The notes: generated by a model not told the origin, from the sequence alone. Shown: positions 51,481 through 62,945, counted from the first letter of the stretch. The stretch: DNA of 64,000 nucleotides from Cacajao melanocephalus (GCA_963573385.1 CAUYLG010017934.1:1-64000), one strand, 5' to 3'. A program made the numbers and translations.

Positions 51481-51486
51481 AGACTC

Positions 51487-51605
51487 TGCATTCATTTTCC
51501 TCTCCAGTCAGCAGTCATTTCCTGCGCATCTCCCACTCTCTGGGTCTGGACCAGTCTCTGGGCTTAAAACAGCAAGTATGACAGTGTCCCTGCTTGCAAG
51601 AGTCC
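51487..51605 (-). mobile_element. L2 3' end fragment
   Basis: 'tctctgggtctggaccagtc' and 'acagtgtccctgcttgcaag' fit the complemented L2 3' region. Confidence 0.55.
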
Positions 51606-51609
51606 TCTG

Positions 51610-51890
51610 TCTACCCTCCCCACTACCTGCTCTCAGCCCGTTACCTGAGCCCTTGCCGCTCTGCTCTGTGGTGCTCAGATCATGGCTCCCTCCCACCCCC
51701 TACCCCAATGGGATGCCAGTTACAGACTATGGCAGCCATCACCATGGCTTGGCCTGACGCCATCTCTATCCTGACTGTTCACCCAATGGGGTGGCTGTGG
51801 GGAGGGGTAAGCCCTGCAGCCACTGGGGGCAGCAGAACTCTGAGCACCTCTCACATGGACATAGTGTCACCTACACTGACAAGTGCCTGC
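51610..51890. other. Intergenic, G/C-richer
   Basis: Unique-looking, with G-runs near 51,785-51,835. No gene recognised; the frames at 51,425-51,926 overlap in two phases and have no domain. Confidence 0.4.
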
Positions 51891-51894
51891 TCCT

Positions 51895-52800
51895 CGGGCA
51901 CATTCATTCATTTGGCAAATATTTGAGTGAGTGTCTGTAACGTTCTAGGCAGGGTACAGGTATGAGAGATATCACAGAGAGCAAGATAGATATGGACTCT
52001 ACCCATCTACATCAGCCCCTGAGCCTAGAGGTTAGTGGGAAGGACAGATTCATGAGCTACCTCCACGAGGAAACAAGCTTTACCCAGGTAATCAGGGAAG
52101 GCTTCCCTGAAGAAGTGACATACTGAGACCAGAATGAGTCAATCCTATAGGAGGCATCTTTCAGACATGGGAAACAGTATTAGTGAAGTCTCAATGGTGA
52201 GTTAGCGCAGTGCTTTCAAGAAACTGAAAGGAGGCCTATGTGGCTGGAGTAGGAGACAAGGAACAGGGAACAGTCACCAGGTGAGGGGAACAGTCACCAG
52301 GTGAGAGAAAGAGGCACCAGGTGAAGGAAAGAGGCACCAGGTGAGGGGAGGAGGCACCAGGTGAGGGGAGGAGGCACCAGGTGAAGGAAAGAGGCACCAG
52401 GTGAGGGGAAGAGGCACCAGGTGAGGGGAAGAGGCACCAGGTGAGGGGAAGAGGCAGAGGTGAGGGGAAGAGGCACCAGGCCCTGCTGCAGAAGGACCTC
52501 AGAAGCCAGGCCAAAGACTTCAGGCCTTACCACATAGGCAATGGGAACCTACTGAAGGGCTTCAAACATGGGAAAGCCCATTAAAAAGATGTATCTACCC
52601 ATCACACGGAGGGAGTGTCAGAGTATCAGAGATAAGAGACTCTAGTTGGGACACTAATGCCATAGTTCAGGCAAGAGATCTGAGGGCTTGGACCAAGGTG
52701 GAGGCAGAAGAGATGAGGAGACACACCGTTTGGGGTGGACTGGCAAAATCTGTGGTTTGAGTGGACGTCACAGGTGGGAGCAGATGCTTTTCAAAACAGC
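51895..52800 (-). mobile_element. Long L2 relic interrupted by a minisatellite
   Basis: Complemented L2 from the 3' end ('cattcatttggcaaatattt' near 51,904) through 'cagggaaggcttccctgaag' near 52,094, 'aaggaggcctatgtggctgg' near 52,228, then, after the 20-bp array, 'gggaacctactgaagggctt' near 52,543 and 'cttggaccaaggtggaggca' near 52,687. The array grew inside this relic. Confidence 0.85.
52257..52480. repeat. 20-bp minisatellite with phased E-boxes
   Basis: About eleven tandem copies of a 20-base G/A-rich unit of the form gaagaggcaccaggtgaggg. The first two units have 'aacagtc' instead of 'agaggc'; one late unit lacks a base pair of the 'ccag' word. The hexamer CAGGTG occurs nine times at an exact step of 20: 52,278, 52,298, 52,318, 52,338, 52,358, 52,378, 52,398, 52,418 and 52,438. 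Two Pro/Leu-rich minus frames across it are repeat artefacts. Confidence 0.98.
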
Positions 52801-52804
52801 TTCT

Positions 52805-53745
52805 TGGTTTCTAGCTTGAACAACAGGATAGAGGATGGTGGTATTTGCTAGAACACGATTATTTGCCCAGGCTGGCCTGGAGACCTATAAACCACCATCT
52901 CTATGCAAACCTGAATTCCAAGTTTCAAAACACGTAACTAGCAACAAACTTTTGAAGCAAGGCCTACATAAAAATTGCAAATAGGTCGACTTTTATCATC
53001 TTATTAATATCAGGTATTTTCAAAAGAAGCTTGTTCTGTATAACCAAGCCTGGGTCTCAGATATCTACATCCTTGAAAAGCAAAACAAAACAGAAAAATA
53101 GAACAAAAAAAAAAAACTGCCCACAGTTTTGCTTTGGTTTGTTTTGTTCCCATTTCTTGCTGACTAAAACTAAATACTACCATATGCTCAGAAAATATTC
53201 AGCGTTTGCATGTTTTTTTTTTAATTTAGTTTTATCTGGTGGAGTCACAGAGACTTCAGCTAAGTAACCCTATAATCTGAGCCTCGTGAATAACTATACA
53301 ATTGAGCAATTGTAGTAATCACTTAGGGCTGCTGTGTGGACAGTAGGTTTTGGAGAGTTTTCCAAAATTTTTTTTTCTCAAATGCCAGGAAAGAGAACAC
53401 GAGTTGAATCTCATGGCCCAGTGTCCTTTGGAATCTGCAGCCTTACTCCAAAAATAATTAAGGTGAAGAAACAGGGCCTTGGTAAGCCAAACGCATTTCC
53501 AGGCCTAAGTCCATTTCCTAAAATAATCTTTTGGATTTTTTTAAGTGGAGAAACTTGGGAATAGCTCAATCTGTGCAGAGCCTTTTTGAGTGCAGAGAAT
53601 GATATTTTTAGAACCTTCACTGCCTGATTATTGTTTATCATGTCTCCACGTCTGAGTGCATTATCACAAACCCTGCAGATTGATATTAATAGCCCCTGTT
53701 GTAAAAGCTGCTGGTAGCTGTGGGTTAACTTGTATAAAGTTAGGA
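52805..53745. other. Intergenic, nothing recognised
   Basis: Unique-looking. The 162-codon minus frame at 53,411-53,899 is partly Alu antisense, and its unique part shows no domain. Confidence 0.4.
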
Positions 53746-53751
53746 TGTTCG

Positions 53752-54066
53752 GGCCAGGTGTGGTATGGCTCACACCTCTAATCCCAGAACTTTGGGAGGC
53801 CGAGGCGGGCAGATCACCTGAGGTCATGAGTTTGAGACCAAGCTGGCCAACCTGGTGAAACCCCATCTCTACTAAAAATACAAAAAATGAGCCAGGCATG
53901 GTGGTACATGCCTATAATCCCAGCTACTCAAGAGTCTGAGGCAGTACAATTGCTTGTACCTGGGAGATGGGGGTCACAGTGAGCCAAGATCCTGCCACTG
54001 CACTCAAGCTTGGGTGACAGAGCAAGACTCTGTCACAAAACAAACAAACAAACAAACAAAAACAAC
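53752..54066 (+). mobile_element. AluS with target duplication
   Basis: Plus-orientation Alu from 'ggccaggtgtggtatggctc' to a tail of (CAAA) repeats at about 54,036-54,062. The flanking direct repeat aggatgtt lies at 53,742-53,749 and 54,067-54,074. Confidence 0.97.
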
Positions 54067-54249
54067 AGGATGTTGGTAAATTTGAGTGATAGAATTTGAA
54101 CCATAGAATTTGAACTTAAACTTGTCTAATGCTGAAACTCAAGATGATAAAGATTCCCATTTTACTCTAAAGTTGTAAGCAAAGCAAAGGACAGAGATGT
54201 TCTAAGGCCCAGAAACAACAGTACTGGTAGTTTCATACTTTCCCCTGAG

Positions 54250-55135
54250 TTCTAGATTTGCCTGGGTGTATCCAAGTTCAACATGCCCCAAACACAAACC
54301 ATCATATTTCCTACAAAGCTCCAAAGCTTGATTCCTTCCCATCTTCCCCAACTCATTCAATAAAGCTGCCATCTACCAAGCTATTGGTACTAGAAATCTT
54401 GGGATCAATCTTCATGCCTCTCACTTTTGGTGTTACCATCTATAGGTCCTACCTTCTAAGCATCCTTCAAATTAACGATGTTCTTCATCCCCATCCATCT
54501 TCCACTACATTAGTTTTAGTCCTCATCATCTCTGCTCTGCACTTACCATAGCTCAGTAACTCTTCTCCCTGTCAGACAGATTTTTCTGAAACACAAATGA
54601 AACTCTGTGTCCTCACTTCTTAAATGGCTCTCCTTCGCTTCTACGCAATGAGAGCCACAATCCTGATCATTTTACATGGGGTCGTTCTTCATCAGTCTCA
54701 GCTTCATCTCCTGCTTCTCCTCACCCACCTCCTTCAAATCCCCTGCTCACATTCATGCCCTTCCCTTCACACCAACCATCTCTTGGCCACTGAATATCCT
54801 TCTCTCTTACACTCCTCTGTGCCTTTGCACATAATACTCTCTCTGTCTCCACTGTTTCTTCTTTTCTTATCTCCTAGGGAATGTCTACTTATCTTTCATC
54901 TTCTCTGGGAAGCTTCCTTTCAACTCACAGGCAGAATTAGTTTCTCTCTATTTTGCTCCACTTTTACAATGTTTATCACAATGAATGGTGGTTGCCTGTT
55001 GTCTGCCTTGAGGGCTCTATTTCCTAAAAAGTGGTGATTATGTATTTTTCACCACTGTATTCCCCCATGCCCAGTCCACGCCTAGTCCTCAACAGCATCT
55101 CATTAAGTGTCTGGCAAAGAAGTGAGTGAATAAAA
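54250..55135 (+). mobile_element. Long L2 relic
   Basis: Plus-orientation L2, nearly 0.9 kb: 'gggatcaatcttcatgcctc' near 54,401, 'tcttaaatggctctccttcg' near 54,619, 'gtgcctttgcacataatact' near 54,819 and 'tctgggaagcttcctttcaa' near 54,903 follow the consensus. The ORFs of 97 and 137 codons here are repeat translations. Confidence 0.85.
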
Positions 55136-55139
55136 AATC

Positions 55140-55720
55140 ATGGCACACAGGCTTTAGAAATTGGGTGTGGTTTTGCACTAATACAGCAGCTATTTCCAGG
55201 GAGCAGAGAAGACATTAGAGAGAGCACAAGGTGACTCAGAGGTGAATGTGCCTGTGACAGAGGGCCAACGGGATGTTTAAAAGCTCCAACAAGCATAAAT
55301 GAATATCGGCAGGTTCCCCTGCAATTGGGCAGGCATTTTCCTTAGGCAACTCTGTGTGATTTGCGTAATTGAGGCCGTTCTGCTCATCTCGTAAATCACA
55401 GTCTGAAAACAGCCACATGGCAGCAGTCTGGCAGGGAAACCAAGGAGGGCTTTGTTTGGAGGATATTCCCAGCCAGGCTGGGCAAATCATTTTCCAGGTC
55501 TCATTTTATTTTAACATGAATATATTGCAAGCCCATTAGGTATTTGGCCTTTTGCTGTGTGCGCAAATGAGTTTTTTTTAAGTGTTAGATGTTCTCTTCC
55601 CACTCAGGAAATTATAGTCTCACTGAAAAAGCGAATATACACACCTGGAATTATCAGAAGTAACAAGGCTAGGTAAGATCAATATTAGATTGTGCAAAAT
55701 CATTTGGGAGTAAAGAAATA
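55140..55720. other. Intergenic, nothing recognised
   Basis: Unique-looking between L2 and the TGGA array. Confidence 0.4.
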
Positions 55721-55725
55721 CCTAA

Positions 55726-55975
55726 GGGATGGATGGATAGATGGATGGATGGATGGATGGGTGGATGGATGAGTGGATGGACAGATGCATGAGTGGATGG
55801 GTAGGTGCGTTGGTAGGTTGGTGGATGCATGAGTGGATGGCTGGGTAGATGGGTGGATATACGAGTGAATTGACAGATGTATGAGTGGATGGGTGGGTGG
55901 GTTGGCAGTTGGGTGGATGGATAAGTGGACGGGCAGGTGAATGGGTGGGTGGATGCCTGGGTGGAAGATAGATGG
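55726..55975. repeat. Degenerate (TGGA)n array
   Basis: About 250 bases of tetranucleotide repeats: pure ggatggatggat near the left end, then more and more variants (gggt, gagt, gcat). The 187-codon minus frame at 55,669-56,232, rich in His/Pro/Ser/Thr, is an artefact of this tract. Confidence 0.97.
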
Positions 55976-55979
55976 TAAG

Positions 55980-56200
55980 CTGAGATAGTTATGGAAGAGT
56001 TATGGTGTCCAGTTCCAAGCACAGAACTTAATACACAGGCCAAGCTTAAAAATGTTTGAATAAGAGACACAGAAGAGCAGTCTGGTAGGAAATGGAAAGG
56101 CAAGAAGGAGGAGAAACAACATTGCAAAATAGAAGGAAATCTTGATAAAAGTATGAAATGAGCACAATGTGGAGTAGAACAGTATGAAGGGAAGAAGATG
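55980..56200. other. Intergenic, nothing recognised
   Basis: Unique-looking, no supportable feature. Confidence 0.4.
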
Positions 56201-56204
56201 GAGT

Positions 56205-56480
56205 CAATAACTATCACTATAAAAATGACCATTTACAGAGCTCTGACCATGTGCTAAGTGCTTTTCACGTGCTGTCTCCAGCATTCTTCATATACGTATA
56301 CACATGCGTGTGCGCGTGTGCACACACAATCATATGAGTACTGCTAACTCAATATGGTATATTAATGGAAGGAAAGCACAGAGAAATTAACCACCTTGCT
56401 GGCAGTCACCCAGCTAGTAGATGATGAAGATAAGACTGGAATCCAGGCTCTCAACTTGTTCTTACCACTGCACTGACCTA
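56205..56480 (-). mobile_element. MIR with a short CA-rich insertion
   Basis: Complemented MIR: 'accatgtgctaagtgctttt' near 56,246, 'ggcagtcacccagctagtag' near 56,401 and 'tggaatccaggctctcaact' near 56,437. Between them lies a 'cgtgtgcgcgtgtgcacaca' stretch near 56,308 that is not MIR. Confidence 0.72.
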
Positions 56481-56484
56481 ACTA

Positions 56485-56835
56485 GATGAACAGAGAATAG
56501 ATTTTGAAACATCTTGACTTCAATAAGGTGGAATTTCTCCAGGTCCCTTTGCCATTTCTTCAGGCAATGTTTCTAAGGACCATAGAAATTGTATCTTTTT
56601 CCTGCTTCCCAAAACTTTTAAGTTACTCCACACAGTATATATATTATGCAGAGTAATTGATTCAGCTGATGAGACCTAATAGCCAATGTACCTGCAAAAT
56701 ATTGATTTCTGATATGGAAGATCAGACTTTTCCAAGCCTCAGTAAAAACTCTTTATTGACTGGTGATCTACCATTCCCATGCCCACAAGCTGCAAACTGA
56801 GCTAATAATGACATCAACCTCCTTTTTGCCGCCTC
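56485..56835. other. Intergenic, nothing recognised
   Basis: Unique-looking, no supportable feature. Confidence 0.4.
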
Positions 56836-56839
56836 CTCT

Positions 56840-57960
56840 TCTTACCAATCTCTAAATGCTGGAGTTCCCCAGCATTCCTTCTCTATCAACACTCTTTTCT
56901 GGGTGACCTTTCCTAGTCTCACAGCGTTAAATATCTTCCATGTGCTGATGACTTCCAAATGTCTGCCTCCGGCCTGACCTCTCTGTCCTGAGGTCCAGTC
57001 TTGTATATACTCCCGCCTACTAGTCACCTTCTGTCAGAGGGTTCATAGATGCTGCAAACTTGAGTATATAAAACAAAGCTGTTGGTTGTCCCCTCTTCCC
57101 CACGTCTGACCACCCCCTCAGTGTTTGCTGTCCCAGCCAGTGATCTCAGTGTTCAAACAATTGCCCAAACCTTGCACCTAGAAGCCATCGTTGGTTAATT
57201 TCTTTCCCTCTCACTCTATGTCCAGCCTACCAGCAAACCCCATCAGCTCCTGAATCTGTCCCTTTGTCTCCATCAGCACTGCCACCATTCTCTTGGACCT
57301 TTCACTTATATTCTTGCCATCCTAAAGTCTATTCTCCACATAGCAGTGAGTGATGCTTCTGAAATGTAAATTACATTATGTCATCCCTTTGATTAAAGAC
57401 CCCCGCAGTGGGCTCCCATTGCACTGAGAATAGTGACCAGAAGTCTTCAACAGTGGTCTACAGGGCTTTCTATTGGTGTGGCCCCCAATTTCTCCCCTTT
57501 TCTTCCTTCTATCCCCCTTCCCCATCCCACCATTTCCACACTTCACTATGCTTCAGCTCCATAATCTACATGTTCTTCCCTAAAAACACTAAGCTTGGCC
57601 AGGCACAGTGGTTAATGCCTATAATCCTAGCACTTTGGGAGGCCACTTGAGACCAGGAGTTCAAGAGGAACCTAAGCAACATAGTGAGACCTCGTCTCCA
57701 CAAAAAAAAATATTTAAAAATTAGCTGGACGTGATGGCATGTGCCTGTAGTCCTATCTACTTGAGAGGGAAATGCAGGAGGATCTCTTGAGCCCAGAAGT
57801 TCTAGGCTAGAGTGAGCTATGATCATGCCATTGTACTCCAGCCTGGGTGACAGGGAAGAATCTGTCTCTAAAAGAAACAAACACACACCAAGCTTGTTAT
57901 TCCTCAGTGCCTTTGTACCTTTTGTCTCTTCAACAGAGAACACTCAACTCATTTCCTTCT
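56840..57960 (+). mobile_element. Long L2 relic split by AluJ
   Basis: Plus-orientation L2. 'tgctgatgacttccaaatgt' near 56,943, 'gcctgacctctctgtcctga' near 56,970, 'ccaccattctcttggacctt' near 57,284 and 'ccctttgattaaagaccccc' near 57,385 are in L2 order. It continues after the Alu with 'cctcagtgcctttgtacctt' at 57,902 and then ends where the GGAT array starts, before the L2 3' end. Confidence 0.85.
57597..57883 (+). mobile_element. AluJ in L2, with target duplication
   Basis: Plus-orientation Alu from 'ggccaggcacagtggttaat' through an internal A-run near 57,702-57,711 to 'cctgggtgacagggaagaat'. A block is missing in the left arm ('ggaggccacttgagaccagg'). Flanks 'cactaagctt' (57,587-57,596) and 'caccaagctt' (57,886-57,895) form a target duplication with one difference. 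Confidence 0.95.
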
Positions 57961-57963
57961 TTG

Positions 57964-58052
57964 GACAGATGGGTGGACAGATGGATGGATGGAAGGTTGG
58001 ATGGATGGATGGAAAGATGGGTGGGTGGGTGGGTAGGTGGTTGGATGAATGG
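57964..58052. repeat. (GGAT/GGGT)n array with G4 motif
   Basis: About 90 bases of ggat and gggt tetramers at the truncated end of an L2. It contains GGGTGGGTGGGTGGG at 58,019-58,033. Confidence 0.97.
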
Positions 58053-58054
58053 GC

Positions 58055-59390
58055 AATGGAATGCTCTCTCCATTTGGAATTGCTCCAAGCTAATCAGATA
58101 TATGAGAAAATTATAATGCCTCAAGATGCCAATCTTTCAGCCTTCCAAATAACATAATGATTTAGCCCAAGTTAAAACACTCAACATTAGTTTAAGGAAT
58201 GATACTCATTGATGAGTGAAAGGTGGGAATGTTTGGAAGTATGCAAGAAGAACTGATATTTTTTAGTCCCCAAATGACACCTTCTTTGCCTGCGTAAAAT
58301 GTTATTCCTGGCAGGAAGTACTGTTCACTCCTCACCACTTGAATGAAAATAAGAATGAAATGAAGGAAGGAAGGAATGGAAATAAGAGACAAACAGGAAA
58401 CCGTGTTTATTTTTTACCAGAAGTCAGCCAAACTCCCACACACCTACGCTGTGCATTTCCTCTGTTGGGTGTTATAAAGTACAGCAAGAAAATGACCCTT
58501 TCCTCTGCCCTTTCTCCAAGAAGCTATCTCATAGTCAACCTCTGCGTACAGAGCATGTGAAAGATTGCAGTGGAGCACAGCTCAGAGGCAGGAAAAATCC
58601 TCCTGGATAAATCCATCCCCAATTTATCCAGGCTTTCTCAAGAAAGTCATTTTGAAACTCTCCTTAACAGGAAACCATGTAGATATTTTGCAGTGATAAG
58701 GCTAATAAGGACAAGGTAACATTTGATTTAAAACCCTAGCATGCCTCACTGGGTCAAAAGGTAGATCAGGTTGCTGTAGAAAATTGTTCTGTAATGAAAT
58801 GATGTGGAAGAAAACAGCAAGACGGACCCCTAAAGCCATAGGATGTGCACATGTTTCTAACCCTTGCACTCCAGGACTGGTAAAGTTTACCTTCTATTGA
58901 TTTATTTTGTTCAGCGAGTTTTCTTTATCCAACAGAGGCTCTTCTCAAGAGAAGTTGGAATGTGAATATCTGTTCTAATTTAGACTGCTCTTTTAACTTC
59001 ATTTAAATTACTATTATCATGCCCAGTCTTCCATAATGATGCACCTTGGTAGGCCGAAATGTCTCTGAGGTGCAGGCCTTTAATGAAGATCTTAGTCCAA
59101 GAGATATAATTTGACTAGTCTGCCATGAAGTGCTCACTGACTAAGCTGGACTTTGTCCCCACTTGCACTGACCTCCCCTGCCCCTTAAGGATGCCCTCGG
59201 TTTGGTTCTCTTCTGTTCTTCATGGCACAGGTATCTGACTGTCTCTTTCTGCTTAGCTCCACCTGCCCATTCTTTGTATAACAATAGCATCACAGTCAAA
59301 CACTAACAGGAATATCGGCAAAATATCCTTATCTGTATCCACATGGGCAAGAAAGTCATTAAAAGGTCATTTCGTTGAGAATAAAGTTGC
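58055..59390. other. Intergenic, nothing recognised
   Basis: About 1.3 kb of unique-looking DNA with a short gaaa/ggaa-rich patch near 58,350-58,385. Confidence 0.4.
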
Positions 59391-59408
59391 TTTAAAATGT
59401 AGTTGTCA

Positions 59409-59724
59409 GCCAGGTGCAGTGGCTCACACCTGTAATCACAGCACTCTGGGAGGCCAAGATGAGTGGATCTCCTGAGGTCAGGAGTTCGAGACCAGCCTGG
59501 TCAACATGGTGAAATCCTGTTTCTACTAAAAATATAAAAATTAGCTGGGAGTGGTGGTGCATGCCTGTGATCCTAGCTACTTGGGAGGCTGAGGCACAAG
59601 AATCGCTCAAACCCAGGAGGTGGAAGTAGCAGTGAGCCAAGATTGTGCCACTGCATTCCAGCCTGGGCAACAGAGCAAGACTGTCTCAAATAATAATAAT
59701 AACAATGATAAATAAAATAAAAAT
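59409..59724 (+). mobile_element. Alu with exact 15-bp target duplication
   Basis: Plus-orientation Alu from 'gccaggtgcagtggctcac' to a tail of (AAT)/(AAAT) words. The 15-base direct repeat aaaatgtagttgtca is exact at 59,394-59,408 and 59,725-59,739. The 92-codon minus frame is its antisense. Confidence 0.98.
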
Positions 59725-59739
59725 AAAATGTAGTTGTCA

Positions 59740-60160
59740 TAAGTTTTTACACATGCTGAAGAATTTGGAGCTTCATTCTGACATTTTCTCACATGCAAAG
59801 GAGCCAGAAAATTCTCCCAGAAGTTTCAGAAGAGTTCACAGTATAGCAAGAATCTTGACTTGAGTAGAAGCTGTGTTTCCCTGAGGAGTCAGGTATGCGA
59901 AGCTATCACTGGGGTCCAGTGGGCACATGAGATTGATCAAATAAAAGGTCTCAATTATTGGGAAATAAGAGGCCATTTTAGGCAAATCATGGGAGTCTGT
60001 CTCTCAGACCAACTAATCAGGAATTTATTCCTGGCTCCTAGGAAGAAGGGAGTCGCAAGTGAAATGATGGGAGTGCCATGACATGGTGAAGCCATGACAG
60101 CATTGGTCTGGAATCAAAGCCTGGTGACACAAAATGGGAAGAGACAGGGGATCCTGTTAG
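59740..60160. other. Intergenic, nothing recognised
   Basis: Unique-looking between two Alus. Plus frames at 59,645-60,081 have no domain. Confidence 0.4.
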
Positions 60161-60173
60161 GTAGAAAACATGA

Positions 60174-60487
<314 letters not shown>

Positions 60488-60782
60488 TCAGAGGTACCAG
60501 CAAATTAGCAGTGCCAACGTATGTGCTTTGACTCTCTCAACCCAGATCCCATTTCTTTTATAACACCTCCCTGCCCCCATTCCTTATCTAGTCTTCAGAG
60601 AATAATCAACAATCCGTATATATGGAGGATCCACCACCCCTTCTTACCTTTCCAGGAAGGAGCCTCGAAGCATTTGAGTAGGAAGAGAGCACATATTCAA
60701 TGAGCTCCACTCTGAAAACAGAGGGCCTCTGGCATGGGACTCCAGACCCAGAAAGCCAGGAAAATGGTGCCAGGTTTGGGAA

Positions 60783-60905
60783 GAGGGATAGAGAATCCTG
60801 AGTTCCAGCCCTAGCTTTGCCGCTGACAGATGGGACAACTTAGGCAGCAAATCACTTCCCCTCTCTGGGGCCTATTTCTTGGGCAAAACAGGAGGGCTGC
60901 TTGTA
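60783..60905 (+). mobile_element. MIR
   Basis: Plus-orientation MIR: 'ctgagttccagccctagctt', 'gcagcaaatcacttcccctc' and 'tctggggcctatttcttggg' match the 5' half and core. Confidence 0.72.
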
Positions 60906-60909
60906 ATGA

Positions 60910-61350
60910 ATCTCCTTTAGGGGCTTCTCTGGGTCTGGAATTCATTCTTTCGAAAGGTAGTGTGGGACCTCCAGACTCTGGAAATACCTGCATGGCTGGG
61001 GAGGAACTGCACGGAAGGTACAGGATCTCCCGGGTTCACGGCTGCAGGCTCACCTGCCACAGAAGTCAGAATAGAAAGGGTCAAACATGCATCGTCGTAT
61101 ATTCCCACATCACCCAGCTGATTTGCCTCCAATCTGGATCCAATCTCCTGTCTCACTGCTCTGGGCTCCACTTTAAGGTGGAGAGTTTCGCATCTGGAAA
61201 GTGAACAGCCAGAGCCTGCAGAGAAGTCCACTATTCTCAGTTTGTCGAAATCATACCATCCCTATCTCCCTCCCTTCGGGGCTGGCCAGTCTTTCTCACC
61301 TTCCCTTCTGAAACTGCAAACAACATATATTCAGAAGTGAAGTGATAGGT
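60910..61350. other. Intergenic, nothing recognised
   Basis: Unique-looking. Opposed frames of 124 (plus) and 104 (minus) codons overlap here, which argues against either; no domain. Confidence 0.4.
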
Positions 61351-61353
61351 TAG

Positions 61354-61708
61354 TACAACGAACTGAATGTTTGTGTCCTCCCCAAATTCACATATTGAAA
61401 CCCTAATCCCCAGTGTGATGGTGTTTGGAAGTGGAGCCCAGGAGGCCATCAGGTCACAAGGAGTACTCATGATTAGTGCCCTTATGAAAAGAGACTCCAG
61501 AGCGTTCTCTCGGCCTCTTCCTGCCGCATGAAAATACAATGAGAAGCTGACCGTCTGTAACCCTGGAGAGGTCCTTACCAGAACCCAACCACCCTGGCAC
61601 GCTGATCTCAGACTTCCAGCCTCCAGAACTGTGAGAAACAAATTTCTGTCATCTATCAGACACTCAGTCCATGGTACTTTGTTACAGTACCCTGAGCAGG
61701 CTAAAACA
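61354..61708 (+). mobile_element. MLT1/MST-type LTR (MaLR)
   Basis: Follows the MLT1A/MST consensus: 'ctgaatgtttgtgtcctccc', 'attgaaaccctaatccccag', 'tgattagtgcccttatgaaa', 'ccagcctccagaactgtgag', 'aaacaaatttctgtcatcta' and the end 'gcaggctaaaaca'. Moderately diverged and nearly full length. The 158-codon minus frame at 61,237-61,713 is its antisense and not a gene. Confidence 0.92.
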
Positions 61709-61714
61709 ATCAAT

Positions 61715-62825
61715 GAGTTATGATGCCTGAATGAGAAATATAGAAGTCTAATTCGGAGCGAAGGGAAGTCAGTGTGGGACCATTTTTGTAACAGGGAAGA
61801 ATGAGCAGAGGACAGATCCTTCCTTATTTAACCACCTCCCGTTCTTACCACTATCCTGTTTAGAGATGAAAATAGACAGCTAAATATTTGGTTAGTCAAG
61901 GAGATGTTCACCCAGGAATAAAATTTCTCGTGTGTCATTTGCCTTGGTCCCCTAGAACCTGCCCTCCAGTCTCAAACCAAAGGAAATGAGGAACAGGAAA
62001 ACAATGACAAGACGGGACTTGAACCTTAACTGCTGCTTCCTCGGCCAGACGGGTCTGTCCTTAACTACACTGTCCTAGTGTTTGTGAGGTCACTGCTGTT
62101 ATGTGCTTGCTGGCGTTTGGGTCTGGTCTGGTATTGATTTAAGGGAAGGAAATACATCACAAATCTTTATGGGCAAAGATAATTGCAATGGGGCTTGTTT
62201 TTCCTAACCAAAGTCTTTTCTTCATTGCCACTGGATTCGAAAGGACTCCATCTCCACATTCTCCACCATGGCTGTCTCCCCAGAGAGGGCATTCCAGTCC
62301 CTGCCCTCTGGCCTTTAATGTGGCCACCAGCTAATCTTTGAAATCCTCCTCTTCCACCCTTCCCTAGATAGCTCCTGAGGCTGCAAAGAAATTTTCCTTT
62401 AAAGCAACAACTCTATCGTCCAGATACAGGGCTTTGTACTTGCCCATTTGAAGTCTGATCTTTTCATTCATACTTTGATGAATAAAGTGATCTATTATTT
62501 TTACATGTACAAAGAAATAGCCTAAAGGTTATGCCCAACTCACAAGTTCTATCTGTAGATAATGGTAGCTGGTGAAGAATGTACCCATTCTCTCACCATG
62601 TTCCTTCCAGGCTACAAGAAAAGCAAATCTCAAACCAAGTTTGTCCTATCACATGGACATTTATTCAATAAATAATTATTGGCAAGCAGGCACCACACAG
62701 CTCACGCAATCATTTCCGTAGACCCAAACGAACTCCCAGCTCTCTTTTGGGACCTATGAACATCACATTTACAGAACAAATTTTGTCAAGACAGACACAA
62801 CAACATATCAGAAGCAGGATTTGGT
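61715..62825. other. Intergenic, weak L2 trace
   Basis: Mostly unique-looking. Near 62,660-62,690, 'catttattcaataaataatt' hints at an L2 3' end, too short to call. Confidence 0.4.
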
Positions 62826-62829
62826 TTCT

Positions 62830-62945
62830 CAGTTATCCTCGCAAGACCAGAAATGCTCCCAAGTCAGAGGCTGAAGCCAAGGTCATGCAGTGACCCAGCC
62901 TCAGATGCCTGCTCTAAGGGTACGTGCTACAACCTTGAAAGATGG
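62830..62945 (-). mobile_element. MIR-like fragment
   Basis: 'gccaaggtcatgcagtgacc' and 'cagatgcctgctctaagggt' resemble the complemented MIR 5' half. Confidence 0.5.

Noticed and set aside
51785..51835. G-rich stretch as a G-quadruplex
   Set aside because: The G-runs are separated by one loop of about 17 bases, so it does not meet the usual motif.
52257..52480. Possible CRISPR-like array
   Set aside because: Units are contiguous 20-base tandem copies with no spacers, in a primate genome.
52236..52533. Pro/Leu-rich minus-strand frames of 79 and 92 codons
   Set aside because: They are translations of the 20-bp minisatellite; a multiple of 20 bases shifts the frame, and no start context or domain is present.
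53411..53899. 162-codon minus frame
   Set aside because: Its N-terminal part is antisense Alu; the rest is unsupported.
54258..55037. Leu/Ser-rich plus frames of 97 and 137 codons
   Set aside because: They lie wholly in an L2 relic in the orientation of its 3' region; not a gene.
55669..56232. 187-codon minus frame, the longest in the window
   Set aside because: Its His/Pro/Ser/Thr-rich right half is the complement of the TGGA array; the rest has no domain.
61237..61713. 158-codon minus frame
   Set aside because: It is antisense to an MLT1/MST LTR.
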